Shown piece by piece: positions 46,862 through 58,941 of a stretch of DNA of 64,000 nucleotides. The stretch comes from Smallanthus sonchifolius (lineage: Eukaryota > Streptophyta > Magnoliopsida > Asterales > Asteraceae). The translations under genes and the position numbers were made by a program. The notes under the pieces were generated by a model. It was not told where the DNA came from. It did no database searches and saw nothing but the letters and a program-made list of their open reading frames with translations. The stretch is taken from assembly GCA_023525975.1 (NCBI GenBank), contig CM042027.1, positions 86,460,007-86,524,006 on the forward strand, in the 5' to 3' direction. Numbering within the stretch: the first letter of the stretch is position 1; each line of letters opens with the position of its first letter.

Positions 46862-47220
46862 ATTAAGATATATATACATGAGGATAAACTGTCCAATATT
46901 TAGAAAAAAAAGAATCCCCCGTTACGTTTTTCTTCAAACTTCGTTACTGCCCTTCTCTCCTCCCTCTTTGACAATCCCCGACATTGGCCCTTCCAGACAG
47001 ATTTAACTGTCTGTCTCTCCTCACCATGTCGGACTTGCCCTTCTTCCCTCCTCCCTCTCTTCCAGGTCGGCCACGAGTTTCTTCCACCTCACACCGTTAG
47101 AGAGTATGGTGAAACAAAGTTGAAAATATATTTATTTATATATTTTAAAACTTTTTACATAAACCCATAATTTTTGACAGAATATAAATAACAAGTACCG
47201 CAAGATCTTCAAATTCATAT

Positions 47221-47246
47221 CGACAACGACAACGACAACGACAACG
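47221..47246. repeat. CGACAA hexanucleotide repeat
   Basis: Four tandem CGACAA units, upstream of the first NPF gene. Confidence 0.85.
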
Positions 47247-47433
47247 CAGGATCAAATCCCGTTCTTGAGTGATCATATTCACAAGCAACATCATGTGATG
47301 GGCCACATTAATATGATAAAACAATTCAAGTAATCTTTTCAAATTATTTTTGTAAAAAGGTAAAAACTAAAATTCATTATAAATACAAAATCGAACATTA
47401 CAACTAGTCTTCTAAATCCAGTTTATATATACA

Positions 47434-47457
47434 AGAGAGAGAGAGAGAGAGAGAGAA
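47434..47457. repeat. GA microsatellite in NPF 5' leader
   Basis: (GA)12 directly upstream of the ATG at 47472. TTATATATAC at 47423-47432 could be the TATA box, or the tract could lie in the leader of a longer transcript. Confidence 0.85.
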
Positions 47458-47471
47458 ACAGAGGGTTGAAA

Positions 47472-50400
47472 ATGGGGGAAGAAGTGAACCATCAAACACA
47501 CTTCTTAATAAGAAACAAAGGTGGCTTAATCACAATGCCTTTCATTATAGGTATGTTCTTGAATCATAAAGTTTTAATCTTTACAATCAATTTCATACTT
47601 TTACAACATGGGTTTCTTGAATCTTGAAATAATATGCAGGAAATGAGGCATTTGAGAAGGTGGCAAGCTATGGTTTGGTGCCAAACATGATACTGTATTT
47701 GATAAGTGATTACAAGTTTGGTGTGGCTAAAGGCACAAACATAATATTCCTGTGGTCAGCAGCTACCAATTTTGCACCAATTTTAGGGGCATTTGTCTCT
47801 GATTCATATTTGGGTCGATTCCTCACCATTGGCTTCGGTTCTCTCTTTTCCCTTCTGGTAATATTTACAATTTTTTTTTATCAGACTCAAGTTCGTTAAA
47901 GTGCCATTTTCGTCCCTTGGTTTGGTCATTTTAGTCACTTTCATCCAAAACTTTTTTTTTAGTTTTTTCGTTCCTGGCTTTTCAAAATCTAGTCATTTTA
48001 ATCCAACTGACTAACTTCGTCTACATTTTAACGTTAAATCAGGGGCGAAATTGGTTAAATCAAGGGTAATTTGGTTAGATTTTAACCTATGAATTTCAAA
48101 TCGATCATTGATTTAACGTTAAAATGTAGACGGGGTTAGTCATTTGGATGAATAAAAGTCAGGGACGAAAAAGCAGAAAGAAAAAGTTTTTGGATTAAAG
48201 TGGCTAAAATGGCCAAATCACAGTGACGAAAATGACACTTTACTCTAAAATATATCAAACCTGTTTAATTTAGCACAATTTATATGCATCGACTTGCGAT
48301 CGACTCTACCTTGAATCGAATGTTCGACTAATATGACCGAGTTAAACTTAATCTTGATTCGAATGAAGGGTAGATGTACCACGGCCCTTTACTGCACATA
48401 ACTTGTAAACAGTTTCATATTTGATTTTTGTCTTGTTAAACATTCATTTTGTGTCCTTGCTGTACATTAATCTATTTACATGCTGTATTACATATTTATT
48501 TTAAATGTATTAATTATTTTGCAAAAGATATAGTTGTATATAGAGCTTATCTAGATCTCATAATATATTGAGCATACCATTATTTGTTGCATAGTATAGT
48601 TCTTCATAATAGGTGCTAAAACTAATTATATATATAGATAATTAAAAAGTAAATATAAATTAAGAGGTGCTCCACTTAAAAAATAAAGTGAACTGTAATA
48701 TTGATACGCGTACATACGAGTACAAATATAACACGTATAATACATATTTTAATTATCGATGGTCTTTTGATCTACTGACACCTGGTGTTTATCTTTACTA
48801 AAATGGTGAGAGTTCAACTTCTACGAAGTGGATAATAGATAATTTTAAGAGTAATTTTAAGGGGTGTGTGTTCTCCGTTCAATATATATATATATATATA
48901 AAGCAGTAATAGATATAAAGAAGTTACATTTTTAACCCCTAAAGTATCTTACATATTCACACACACCCTCTAACTTATAGTGTTAAAGATGATAACCTTA
49001 TATACTTATGGGGAAGGTTAGAACACTAAATATTGCGAGAACATACAGAACAAAACGAATTACTCACTTTTTCAATGTTAACAGGTTTTAAAATATAAGA
49101 AAAATATATATATGTAATGTTTATTTGTTTTTCAAGAAATTCAAACAAATTTTGTTTATATACATACCTACACATGTGTAATTCATGTGTAGGTTTTTTT
49201 ACCTACACATAACCTATACACATGTGTAGAAAACTTTTAAATATATAAAAACATATGCAAAAACTAATTTGATGCTTTTTTTACGTAGATAAACATACAT
49301 ATTTGTATGTAAGAAGTATAAAATTATAATTTTTTTTTACCATGGATTAAAAAAATAAACGATTTAGGTTTGTTCCCTATGTTCTCGCAATATTTAAGTG
49401 TTCTGAAATGAACTTCTCCCATATATTTATTTGGTATTATTATTACAGGGGATGCTACTACTATGGCTAACCACAATGATCCCACAACTGAAGCCACCCC
49501 ATTGCAATCAATTAACTGAAACCTGCAAATCATCAACACATTCTCAATTTGCTTTCTTGATCTTTGCCTTCATGTTCATCTCGGTCGGAGCCGGGGGCGT
49601 TAGACCGTGTTCATTAGCATTTGGTGCAGAACAAATTGATAACAAAAACAATCCCAACAATGAGAGGACATTAGAGAGCTTCTTTGGGTGGTATTATGCC
49701 GCTAGCATGATGGCGGTGCTTGTGGCGTTCACCGCCATTGTTTACATTCAAGATCATGCCGGATGGAAGGTTGGTTTTGGGGTTCCGGTGATTCTCATGT
49801 TCTTATCTGTAGTTTTGTTCTTTGTAGCTTCTTCTCTTTATGTCAAGACAAATGTTAAAAAGAGAATATTCACTAGCTTTGCACAAGTGCTAGTTGCTGC
49901 TTATAAGAACAGTAAAGTCTTCGCTGGACCTCCGAACCGGTGGCATCATCTTCGGACAGATCCAGCAACCACCGCGCCCACCGAGAGACTCAGGTAGTCA
50001 TGATTATGGATTTCGTATAAATGTTTAGTTAACTCTCACTACAAATCAGATGACTTTCCCCAATGACAAGATCTGTCACTAATCCGTAGGTGGAAATGCC
50101 AACCGTCTGTAATCCATCAGTGAAGTTGTGTAGGGACATCAAGCGTGGGTAAAAGTTTTACTGATTGGAAAGTTCACCGCGGGTCACGGACACTTTAGGT
50201 TTTACTGACGGACAACGGATTCCTAACAAAATTTTTAAAACTTAGGAAAGTTCAGTGCCCATCGGTGAAGTTCCATGGTCAAATTTCACGGACAAATCAC
50301 CGACAGGCGATGAATTACTAACAAATTAAAAAAAAGTAAAAGTATTTTAAAAATATCCAGTTTTTTTCGGTGATCCGTCGGTGATTTTTTCTTTTCTTTT

Positions 50401-51449
50401 AAGAATATTTTAGATATGTCTATAATCATCTAAAGATTAATAACGACCATTAAAAAAACTACTTTTTTTTTCTTTTTGACTTTCTTATCTGTCGGTAACT
50501 ACCGACGGATTTCTTACTGTCTTTTCAATGAATAGCGCGCTAAAATATATATTTATCTTCCAGGTTTCTGAATAAAGCTTGCATAATTCAGAACCCAAAA
50601 GACCTAACACAAGAAGGTACTCCTTCAAACCCATGGCATCTATGCACAATCGAGCAAGTAGAAGAGCTAAAATCCCTAATCCGAGTTCTACCCTTGTGGT
50701 CATCGGGCCTCATGATGTCGATAAATGTAAGCCAATCGTCATTCCCTGTTCTCCAAGCCAAAACCATGGATCGACATCTATCTTCCTCATCAACCTTCCA
50801 AATCCCACCAGCATCTTTCCCTTTCTTCACCATCGCCATGATCGCAATTTGGGTGATCCTATATGACCGTGTAATCATCCCCCTTTGTTCAAAAACTCTA
50901 CGTAAACAAGTTCACCTCAGTGTCAAATCGAGAATGGGCATCGGTCTCGTGATTTCCACATTAGCCATGATAATTTCGGCCGTTGTTGAACATATTCGAA
51001 GGAAAAAAGCGATAGCAGAAGGAGTTGAACATGAGGCAGAAGCAGTGGTCAACATGTCGGCAATGTGGCTAATTCCACAGTATTGTTTACATGGGTTAGC
51101 CGAGGCGTTGAGTGCGATCGGGCAAAACGAGTTTTATTACTCGGAGTTCCCGAAAAGCATGTCGAGCATTGCGGGTTCGTTGTTCTTGGAGGGGATGGGT
51201 GTGGCTAACTTGTTGGCTAGTGTTATACTAACTATGGTTGAGAAGTTAACTAGAGGAAGAGGGAAAGAAGGATGGATTGCTACAAATATTAACCAAGGAC
51301 GTTATGATTGTTACTATTGGGTTCTTGCGTTAATGAGTTTTGTGAACTTGTTTTACTTTGTTGCTTGTAGTTGGGGTTATGGTCCTTGTGTGGATGAAAA
51401 GGTGAAAGGTGAGACTTGTGAAGACCGGAATGAAGAGCAAGTTGTTTAG
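47472..51449 (+). CDS. NPF1-type NRT1/PTR family transporter, intact
   Basis: Four exons (47472-47550, 47640-47857, 49449-49993, 50564-51449) with GT-AG borders and consistent phases encode 575 residues, the usual NPF length. It is a proton-coupled major-facilitator carrier of the plasma membrane; NPF1 members move nitrate and hormone-type substrates. The ExxE[K/R] proton-coupling motif of helix 1 is present (E29-A-F-E32-K33). Family signatures follow: FGWYYAASMMAVLVAF, QDHAGWKVGFGVP, LPLWSSGLMMSINVSQSSF and NEFYYSEFPKSMSSIA. The start MGEEVNHQTH matches the short hydrophilic NPF1 N-terminus. Intron 2 holds a MITE and intron 3 a possible CACTA remnant. No defect was seen. The substrate cannot be read from sequence. 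Confidence 0.93.
47898..48241. mobile_element. TIR element in NPF intron 2
   Basis: Termini AAAGTGCCATTTTCGTC (47898) and GACGAAAATGACACTTT (48225-48241) are complementary with one mismatch, and the pairing extends imperfectly for about 45 bases. The centre also folds (AACGTTAAA and TTTAACGTT). Non-coding; no clear target duplication. Confidence 0.75.
48242..49448. other. Rest of NPF intron 2, nothing recognised
   Basis: AT-rich intron with an (AT)n tract at about 48883-48900. No gene within it. Confidence 0.5.
50037..50520. mobile_element. Possible CACTA remnant in NPF intron 3
   Basis: The left side starts CACTACAAATC, and several CCGTCGGTGA/ACCGACGG-type motifs follow, as in the subterminal repeats of CACTA elements. 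The right terminus and 3-bp duplication were not found. Confidence 0.4.
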
Positions 51450-53567
51450 GTTGCTTGTAATTGAGTTTAGCAAATTGATTATGTAAATAGATTATCTTAT
51501 TATTAGTATTATTATTTCAAATCGCACATTTCAAGTTTTAAGTGTTGGAATGTAATCAATCTTAATATATCTACTTATTCTAGAAAGAAATATTTAACTT
51601 GTGAGTAGCTTACTCCAAAGTTAGAAGAGGTGACACCCAACTCTACGTTTCGACGCATATACCCTGATTAGGCCTTGCGTTACTATATATTACTTACGCT
51701 TTTAATATAGATAATAATTTGGATATTGTTGTTTATTTTTAATTGGTGTATATTTGTGTTCGGCTATTTATATTTTTGTGTTTGGTTAAAATATTAACAA
51801 ACATAAACGAACAATATACTCATTCGTTTAAGTGAAAGTTAAACGAAACGACACAAAAAACCTTTATTTGTGTTCGTTTGATTCCTTTACAGACTTATCC
51901 GTGCTATCCTTGAACACTTTTTTTTTTCTATTTAAGGATAAATGAAGACCTAGCTAGGTAACTTGTATGTTCTTTAAACTGAAAGTATATGAACTATTTT
52001 TCAAATATAAAATATAAGTGAGTGAGTGGGTAAATTATAGATATATTTATAATCTAGAAAATAGCAAGTCAAGGTCTTGGTATCGTTTATTACATTATCA
52101 TTTTTTCTAAGAGTTAAATATTTCAATGATGTATCAAAGACATAACTAAGTTGGTGGGTAAAGAATCAAAATAATAGACAATATTGAGGAGATTTATTCC
52201 ACCATTGAATTTGCTTTTCTTTTGAAGTGGATTTATCACCTATTATTTTGACTCACAAATAGAACAACTTGCTGCACAACATGCCCAAATTATTACATGA
52301 AACAATGACAACAAAATAAAATTGAGAGTAGTCCTGATGATCCTAGGCTCATTCTATATGACCATAATAATTTCCCATCAGTATAAAATCCTAGCTCCGT
52401 GTGTGTGTGTATTGTTACATAATATGCTTCAAAAAACAAAACATCTTTGGGCACAATGTTAATAACATGAGAGAACCGAATTTAACCAAGAAAGTTACAA
52501 AAAGTGATCATAGAAAACGTTAAAGAAAAGTCGAATAATATGTATGTGGTGTTATTTGATCACATCCTTGTACAATTCTCTTCATATCTGCCGTCCTTTT
52601 TTCATGTTTCATTATTCTCTAAGCAAGTTTTTAAAATTAGTTTTTTGCTAACACCACTCATTGTTAAACCTACCATTATTGATATTTTTTTTTTAAAATA
52701 ATCATTAACCATATGCGCCACTACTATTTTCTTACTTTAGTTGATTCTTTCAACTTTTTGTTCATATACTTCTATTTTTTAGAAAATTAGGTGAAAAATA
52801 TGTTTTTTCATCAAGTTGCAAATATATTTTTTTTGTCAATTTTAGGCGGAAGTAAATATAGGCAAATAATGTCTATTTGTCTATTTCTATCTGGGGTTGT
52901 GTTCTATGTTGTGATGCCCTCACAACGAAAAAACCATGTACAGATGAGAGTTAATGATGGTCCCTATGGAACTTCCACACTCGGATCCTCAACATATACT
53001 CTTGATTAATACTTGTTGTGACGGAAGGAAGTGTCGAGTGAATCATATAAAAAACGAAATATAAACAACAGATAAGATGAAAACATAAATGATCTTTATT
53101 CATAACGAACTCCTCATCACAGATTATAGACCGAAGGAGTACACATATCTCATCATGTCAAACCCTAGGTGAGCTTTACCTAGGGTCGGTGACTCACACC
53201 ACTCAATGACTCTCTAGTACAAAGAGTTCTCTTGATTTCTAGCCTTACTACAACATAACATTATAGTCATATTTATAGTTTTCTCGTGATTTCGCTGGAT
53301 TTAGTAAATAATCCTACGTTTTTTACATGTTTATTTTATGGAAGTTGAAAATTCAATGTTTATTTAGGGGAAAAGGATTAGTAAAATGTTTATTTTGGGA
53401 ATTTTCCTGTAAAATAATCATTTCTTCGTTGACATAACTTCAACCAAGCGCTAACTTATTCCATGATATTGGAACTTATATATTCCATGATAATGGAGGC
53501 ATACAATTGGCATTATAAAGCTTATACACTTACCATATGAAGAGAGACCACACACATTTTATCGTGG
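51450..53567. other. Spacer between NPF copies
   Basis: 3' region of the first NPF gene, then AT-rich DNA. A segment at 53013-53240 (TGTGACGGAAGGAAGTGTCG ... CCTAGGTGAGC) has the look of an LTR fragment, but no matching ends or target duplication were found. No gene supported. Confidence 0.45.
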
Positions 53568-56242
53568 ATGACAGAAAAACAACCACGAGAAATGAGAATG
53601 GGGGAGGAACCGAATCAAGAAACACACCACTTAACAAGAAAGAAAGGTGGCATGATCACAATGCCTTTCATTATAGGTATGTTAATTTTGAATCATAAAG
53701 TTTTCATCTTTACAATCAATTTCACAACATGGGTTTCTTGAATCTTAGTTGATGTGATGTGGGTTTCTTGAATCTTGAAAAAATTTGCAGCAAATGAGGC
53801 ATTTGAGAGGGTGGCAAGCTATGGTCCGGTGCCAAATATGATAGTGTATTTGATGAGTGATTATCATGTTGGTGTAGCTAAAGGCACAAACATAATCTTC
53901 CTGTGGTCGGCAGTTACTAACTTTGCACCAATTTTTGGGGCATTTCTCTCTGATTCATACTTAGGTCGCTTCCTCACCATTGGCTTGGGTTCACTCATTT
54001 CCCTTCTGGTATATATAGTAACATTTTATTCGTTGCACCAAATCTTGGAAAATTTTCTTATGGTTTTTATTGTTAAAACATCTATTTTATACATAAATTT
54101 GAAGTGAAAAATAAGTTCTTTAACTTGATAATTAATTGATATTATATCATACATAGGGTATGTCCTTGTTGTGGTTAACAACAATGGTTCCACAACTGAA
54201 GCCACCCCCTTGCAACCAATTAACGGAAACATGCAAACCACCCACAAGTTCTCAATTTGGTTTCATGATCATTGCCTTTTTGTTCATCTCTTTGGGCGGT
54301 GGGGGTGTTAAACCATGCTCATTAGCATTTGGTGCAGAACAAATTGACAACACAAAAAATCCCAACAATAAGAGGACCTTAGAAAGCTTCTTTGGTTGGT
54401 ATTACGCGTATGCTGTGACCGCTATCCTTGTTGCATATACCGGCATTGTTTACCTTCAAGATCATGCTGGATGGAAGATCGGTTTTGGGGTTCCTCCGAT
54501 TCTCACTGTTTTATCTTTCATTTTGTTCTTTCTTGCTTCTCCTCTTTATGTTAAATTGAAAGTCGAAAAGAGCATAGTCACAAGCTTGGTACAAGTAATT
54601 GTTGTTGCTTACAAGAACCGGAAAATTGTTGATGGGCCTACGAACCAATGGCATCGTCATCGTCAAGATGTAGATTCAGGTTCACAAACCATGCCCACCA
54701 AGAAACTCAGGTGGGTATTTCAATCTAATTATCAATGTTTTTAGAACCAGACTCGACATTGAACCAATCCTTTCTGGTCCACTAGTGGAATTGAATTTAA
54801 AAACCAAATGAAATCTTAAATATTATGAGAATAAAAAGGACACCTCTATATCGTTTAATTTATTAATCAATGGCTCATACTTTTAAATTTTGCATTTCTT
54901 TATGTTTATGACGTATAACTTACACATGCGTAGGTTATACATATAAAAGAAATTTATTCATATAATTTTTTTTAATTTCAAGAGAGACACGAATAAACAT
55001 TACATTTTTACTATTTTTTTATTTTAAAAGTTTATAAAATTGAAAAAATGAATGAATTTTTTTCTTCATGTTTTCACAATTTTAGGTGATACACAGAACC
55101 CTCTTCCATATATATAGATTTACAAATTTAAGGACTTATATGTAGTCCGAAGTTACATTAATCAGAAAATAAGATTTTAAGGGAAACATGTTAAAAACAA
55201 ATGAGAAAAAGTTGAAATCTAGTCCGAATGGTACTCTTTAATTCCCAGTCGAGCCTACCGGTTCACCGGTTCTAATAAAAAACAGTTTAAATGAGTATAA
55301 CCGGACTAGTCAGGTACCCGGTTCCCGGCCTTACGACCGGCTGGTCATAAAAACATTGTTAATCATCATTATTTCTAAGTCTATGAATTTGGGTTTTGAA
55401 TGAATAATTGATTTGCAGATTTCTAAACAAAGCTTGCATTCATGATCCGAAAGACGTAACACCAAATGGTATTGCTTCCACTCCTTGGCGTCTATACACA
55501 ATCGAGCAAGTGGAGGAACTAAAATCGCTAATCCGATCCACATTTCCAGTACTCCAAGCAAAAACCATGGATCGACATCTAGCTTCCTCATCAACCTTCC
55601 AAATCCCAGCAGCCTCTCTCTTTCTTCGCCATTATTATGATAGTGATTTGGGTCCTTGTATATGACCGCATAATAATCCCCTGTGCATCAAAAATAGCAA
55701 GAAAACCAGTTCATATCGATGTTAAATTAAGAATGGGTATCAGCATTGCAATTTCTGCATTAGCCATGGTGGTTTCCGCAATCGTTGAACATGTTCGAAG
55801 AAGAAAAGCAATTGAACAAGGGTTTAGCAACAACCCTCATGCAGTGATCAACATGTCAGCAATGTGGCTTGTTCCACAGCATTGCTTACACGGGTTAGCG
55901 GAGGCTTGAAGTGTTATCGGGCAAAACGAGTTTTATTACATGGAATTCCCCAAAAGTATGTCAAGCATTGCTGCTTCACTTTTCTTGCTTGGGTTGGCTC
56001 TTGCTAATGTGTTGGCTAGTGTTATACTAGCCATGGTTGAGAAATTAACAACAGGAAGTGCGAAAGAAGGATGGATTGCTACAAATATTAACCATGGACA
56101 CTATGATCGGTACTATTGGGTTCTTGTGGTAATTAGTTTCATCAACTTGTTCTATTATGTTGTTTGTAGTCGGGCTTATGGTCCTTGTGTAAACGAAAAG
56201 GTGAAAGACGAGTGTATCCAAGACCCGAATGATGATATATGA
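53568..56242 (+). pseudogene. NPF1-type transporter pseudogene, tandem copy
   Basis: Same four-exon plan as the gene at 47472 (53568-53676, 53791-54008, 54157-54710, 55419-56242). Exons 1-3 are intact and carry ExxER in ANEAFERVASYG; ATGs at 53568, 53592 and 53598 are all in frame. Exon 4 has three lesions. A 51-bp in-frame gap near 55530-55540 removes the helix segment LPLWSSG...MSI...SQ. One extra base lies within about 55610-55625. A TGA at 55907-55909 replaces a Leu codon. The first frameshift would end the protein soon after residue 400. The gene is therefore probably not functional, although transcripts and the first half could persist. Exon 3/4 intron carries an hAT MITE (54733-55358). 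Confidence 0.9.
54733..55358. mobile_element. CCGGTTC-type hAT MITE in NPF pseudogene intron
   Basis: Ends CAATGTTTTTAG and AAAACATTG, with CCGGTTCACCGGTTC and GACCGGCTGGTC near the right end. Flanks CTAATTAT and TTAATCAT match at six of eight bases, an eroded target duplication. Confidence 0.65.
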
Positions 56243-56717
56243 AGTAAGCCTTTTTTTACGATGTATTCTTGTTTATTGATCAACATCTGTATATATTGTT
56301 TTAACTGTGATAGATAGATAAAAGATTATTTAACCACATAACCCATGACAATAATTTAGATAGAATTAAATCTTGTCCATTTTCAGATATACATGATCAT
56401 AATTCTCCTCTATACCATATAAAAATTCCAAATTTGACTTATGAATATCATATCAGTAACATGGCATTAGAAACATGACATTTGCTTATCATTGGCTAAA
56501 TTTTGCAAATTAAACTCAAAGTAAGTTCAAGAATGGACACTTTGCATGTTTTCAGGAAATCTTATATACTTTATAAAATTTTAAAACTTGCCAGAAAAGG
56601 AAAGAGGGTTTACCAACATTTGAAACTTAATACAGAATGTAAATAAGAACCTATGGAATCCATAGTGTTTGACCTTTTGAAACCCATTGAGTCAAACAAA
56701 ACTTTGTAACTTCCTAC

Positions 56718-56892
56718 AAAACTTCAGTCAAATGGCAACTAATGTCTCTTGATATCAGTTCAACCTCAACTTCTTTTGCAATGGCATCCACCTCTGCCAA
56801 CCGGTCTTCAAGTTTCTTTGAAACGAATTATCATCGATCTCATGGTTGACAGCAATAAACGCCTCATCCTCAGCAGAAATATGCAATAGAGT
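56718..56892 (-). pseudogene. SirB1/transglutaminase-like gene fragment (unit A)
   Basis: Minus-strand exon-like piece after an acceptor TTTGCAG. Readable parts are LLHISAEDEAFIAVN near the start and KKLEDRLAEVDAIAKEVEVE to RDISCHLTEVL at the end. The middle is shortened relative to the copy at 61681-61919. The wording matches the N-terminal part of plant SirB1 N-terminal-domain (transglutaminase-like) proteins as I remember them. No start, and no downstream exons here. It lies tail to tail with the NPF pseudogene. Confidence 0.6.
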
Positions 56893-56979
56893 CTGCAAAT
56901 ATACACAGGGAACAAAATCGTCACTGCAAATGGAATATAAACTAAACTAAGGTACATATTATACGCATGTCTAATATAT

Positions 56980-57352
56980 CGTTTTCTTGTGAGGGGAATC
57001 AAGCGGTAACCTCGTAACTGTTATATTATTTACAAATTGACACATCAACAAAATCACATGACGTCTCTGCAAATGGAATATAAATTAAACTAAGATACAT
57101 GTTATACACATTTACATAGCCATACAAATCTTTTAGCCCTTTTTAGATTTTATCTTCAGTAGTGTTGATTTATAAAAACACGAGTAATATTATTTATAGT
57201 TTTTTAATGGCACTCACCCAGATATGGTATCCCATGCAGGACTAAATCTCTTATATATGGATATCTCAAGATAACAGGAAGATCAAGAGCTTTTGACAAA
57301 AATGAACCAGTTTTAAATGAAAGTATGTAATCTCCATTTATAGTTGTCCCTT
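56980..57352 (-). pseudogene. LPEAT1-like acyltransferase fragment (unit A)
   Basis: Two exon-like pieces in the right order. 57218-57352 reads EGTTINGDYILSFKTGSFL and LPVILRYPY before a GT donor; 56980-57066 reads RRHVILLMCQFLNN. They match neighbouring parts of the PlsC-family acyltransferase domain of lysophosphatidylethanolamine acyltransferases (EGTT.NGD..L.FKTGAF and LLCQ..N). A two-base insertion shifts the frame after LRYPY. No other exons were found, so this is a gene relic. Confidence 0.65.
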
Positions 57353-57399
57353 CTATAAAAAGATGTTAAAAAGAAAAGTAAACAACTTAAAATAGACAA

Positions 57400-58140
57400 C
57401 AAAAGAATACAAGGGCCAAAGACAATAACATGGAAAAAGTATCACCATGGGTGTAGGCATTTTGTTTAATCATAACGAAAAAAAATACAAAAACATGAAC
57501 CTACAAATTGGAAAAGGCATAATGTCATCATGTTGTACAAAATGACTATTTTGATCCAGACATTCAACAATAAACAAAATTGCTCTTCAAGACAGTTCAA
57601 GTCACTGACATAATTCTATGACTTAGAAAGGACAGTGAGTTTGCATGCATGCCTAACAACTTATGATGCAAAAGGTTTTGAGTGGTTCTTTTACCCTTGA
57701 TCTGTTATTACTATCATTTTGCATGAAGTAGAAATAACTTTCATAGTAACTTTATCCATGATAAGTGTCCGCAGAAGATCATATATAGATACATTAAAAG
57801 AAATTATAACACATCATAATTTCTCATGAAATAATTGCATAATGTAAAATACATATTTACAACAGAGACAACTCTTTTATGATTTACATTGTTGGTCAGT
57901 TATAAATGAAACTCAAAGTAGTGATTGTAAATTTCTTTGAGAACGGAAGGAACGATCTAACCTTACTAAGACCATCTTCATCGCAGCGTACGCCTGTGAG
58001 GGAATTTGTAGGGGTATGTGGAAGATAGAGGAGGAGAGGCGGTAAGCGTGGCAAGATAGAGGGACGAGAATGTTCATGGCCATGGGCGCACGATGAGAGG
58101 GTTTGTGAGAGGGGGAGGATATATAGAGAAAGAAGATCGC
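57400..58140. other. Intergenic DNA, no supported gene
   Basis: The frame at 57896-58291 on the minus strand has no recognisable motif and crosses a likely transposon end. GAGAACGGAAGGAACGATCT at 57939 is echoed at about 63807, which suggests that the duplicated unit once reached this far. Confidence 0.45.
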
Positions 58141-58157
58141 CGGTCAAACAAGCAATG

Positions 58158-58728
58158 TCGATGTTGACTCGGTGGCGGAGCCACATAGTGGAGAAAGGGT
58201 TCATCCGACAACAATCAATTTCGCGTCTCATGTGTAACGTGTAATAGGAAAATTTTGAGCTACACAATTGTTTTTTTACAATTGACACCATTAGTTTTAT
58301 AAAAAAAGATATCCAAACATTTTACATAATAAAAAATTGTAATTTAAAAATTAAGCCAATTACTTAATTTTAACAGTGGACTTAAATTATTATAGGCCAT
58401 GTTTAATTTGTAATTTTTTAACCCAATAACCATTATAGGGGCATGTCCAATTAATTTATATCATTTGTTTAACCTAAATAATAAAAAAGGCCGCTACATG
58501 ATTATTCATATTCCAGTCGACGGTAACTGAAGAGGCATGAGATTCATCACTCATGCATCAGCAGTTCACGATCGACATGGTCTGATGGTCAATTGTTTCT
58601 GAATCTCTGATCAATCGATGGAAGATGATCGTCTAATCATAGTTCATATTTGATTAACGATTCTTATGTAGTTTGATGGTGGATCGTTCCGGAAAAAATG
58701 ACACCAAAGAAAAAAAAATCTGGCTCCG
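58158..58728. mobile_element. Possible hAT-type element
   Basis: GGTGGCGGAGCC on the left and GGCTCCGCCAC on the right are the common plant hAT terminus type. Flanks TCGATGTT and TCGACGTT resemble an 8-bp duplication with one mismatch, but the left side has a few extra bases, so the exact ends are uncertain. Confidence 0.45.
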
Positions 58729-58941
58729 CCACTCGACGTTGTGCACCTCCCTGGTTTGGGATGCTCTAAATTCCATTGCATATTCAACAAATCATATATT
58801 GAACAAGCTTATTACATTAAACAGTCAACCATAAATCAAAACCTTTGTTCTTCTCTTTGGTCTGATTATTCTCATTTCCGAGATATTGATCTCAAGATTC
58901 AGACCAAGAAAACTGTCTTTAAACAACCATCAAATTCTATG

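Noticed and set aside
53013..53240. Possible LTR fragment between NPF copies
   Set aside because: The sequence looks LTR-like (TGTGACGGAAGG start) but I found no matching end, partner LTR or target duplication.
57896..58291. 131-codon minus-strand frame
   Set aside because: No motif, crosses the end of a likely hAT-type element, and composition is unlike the real genes nearby.
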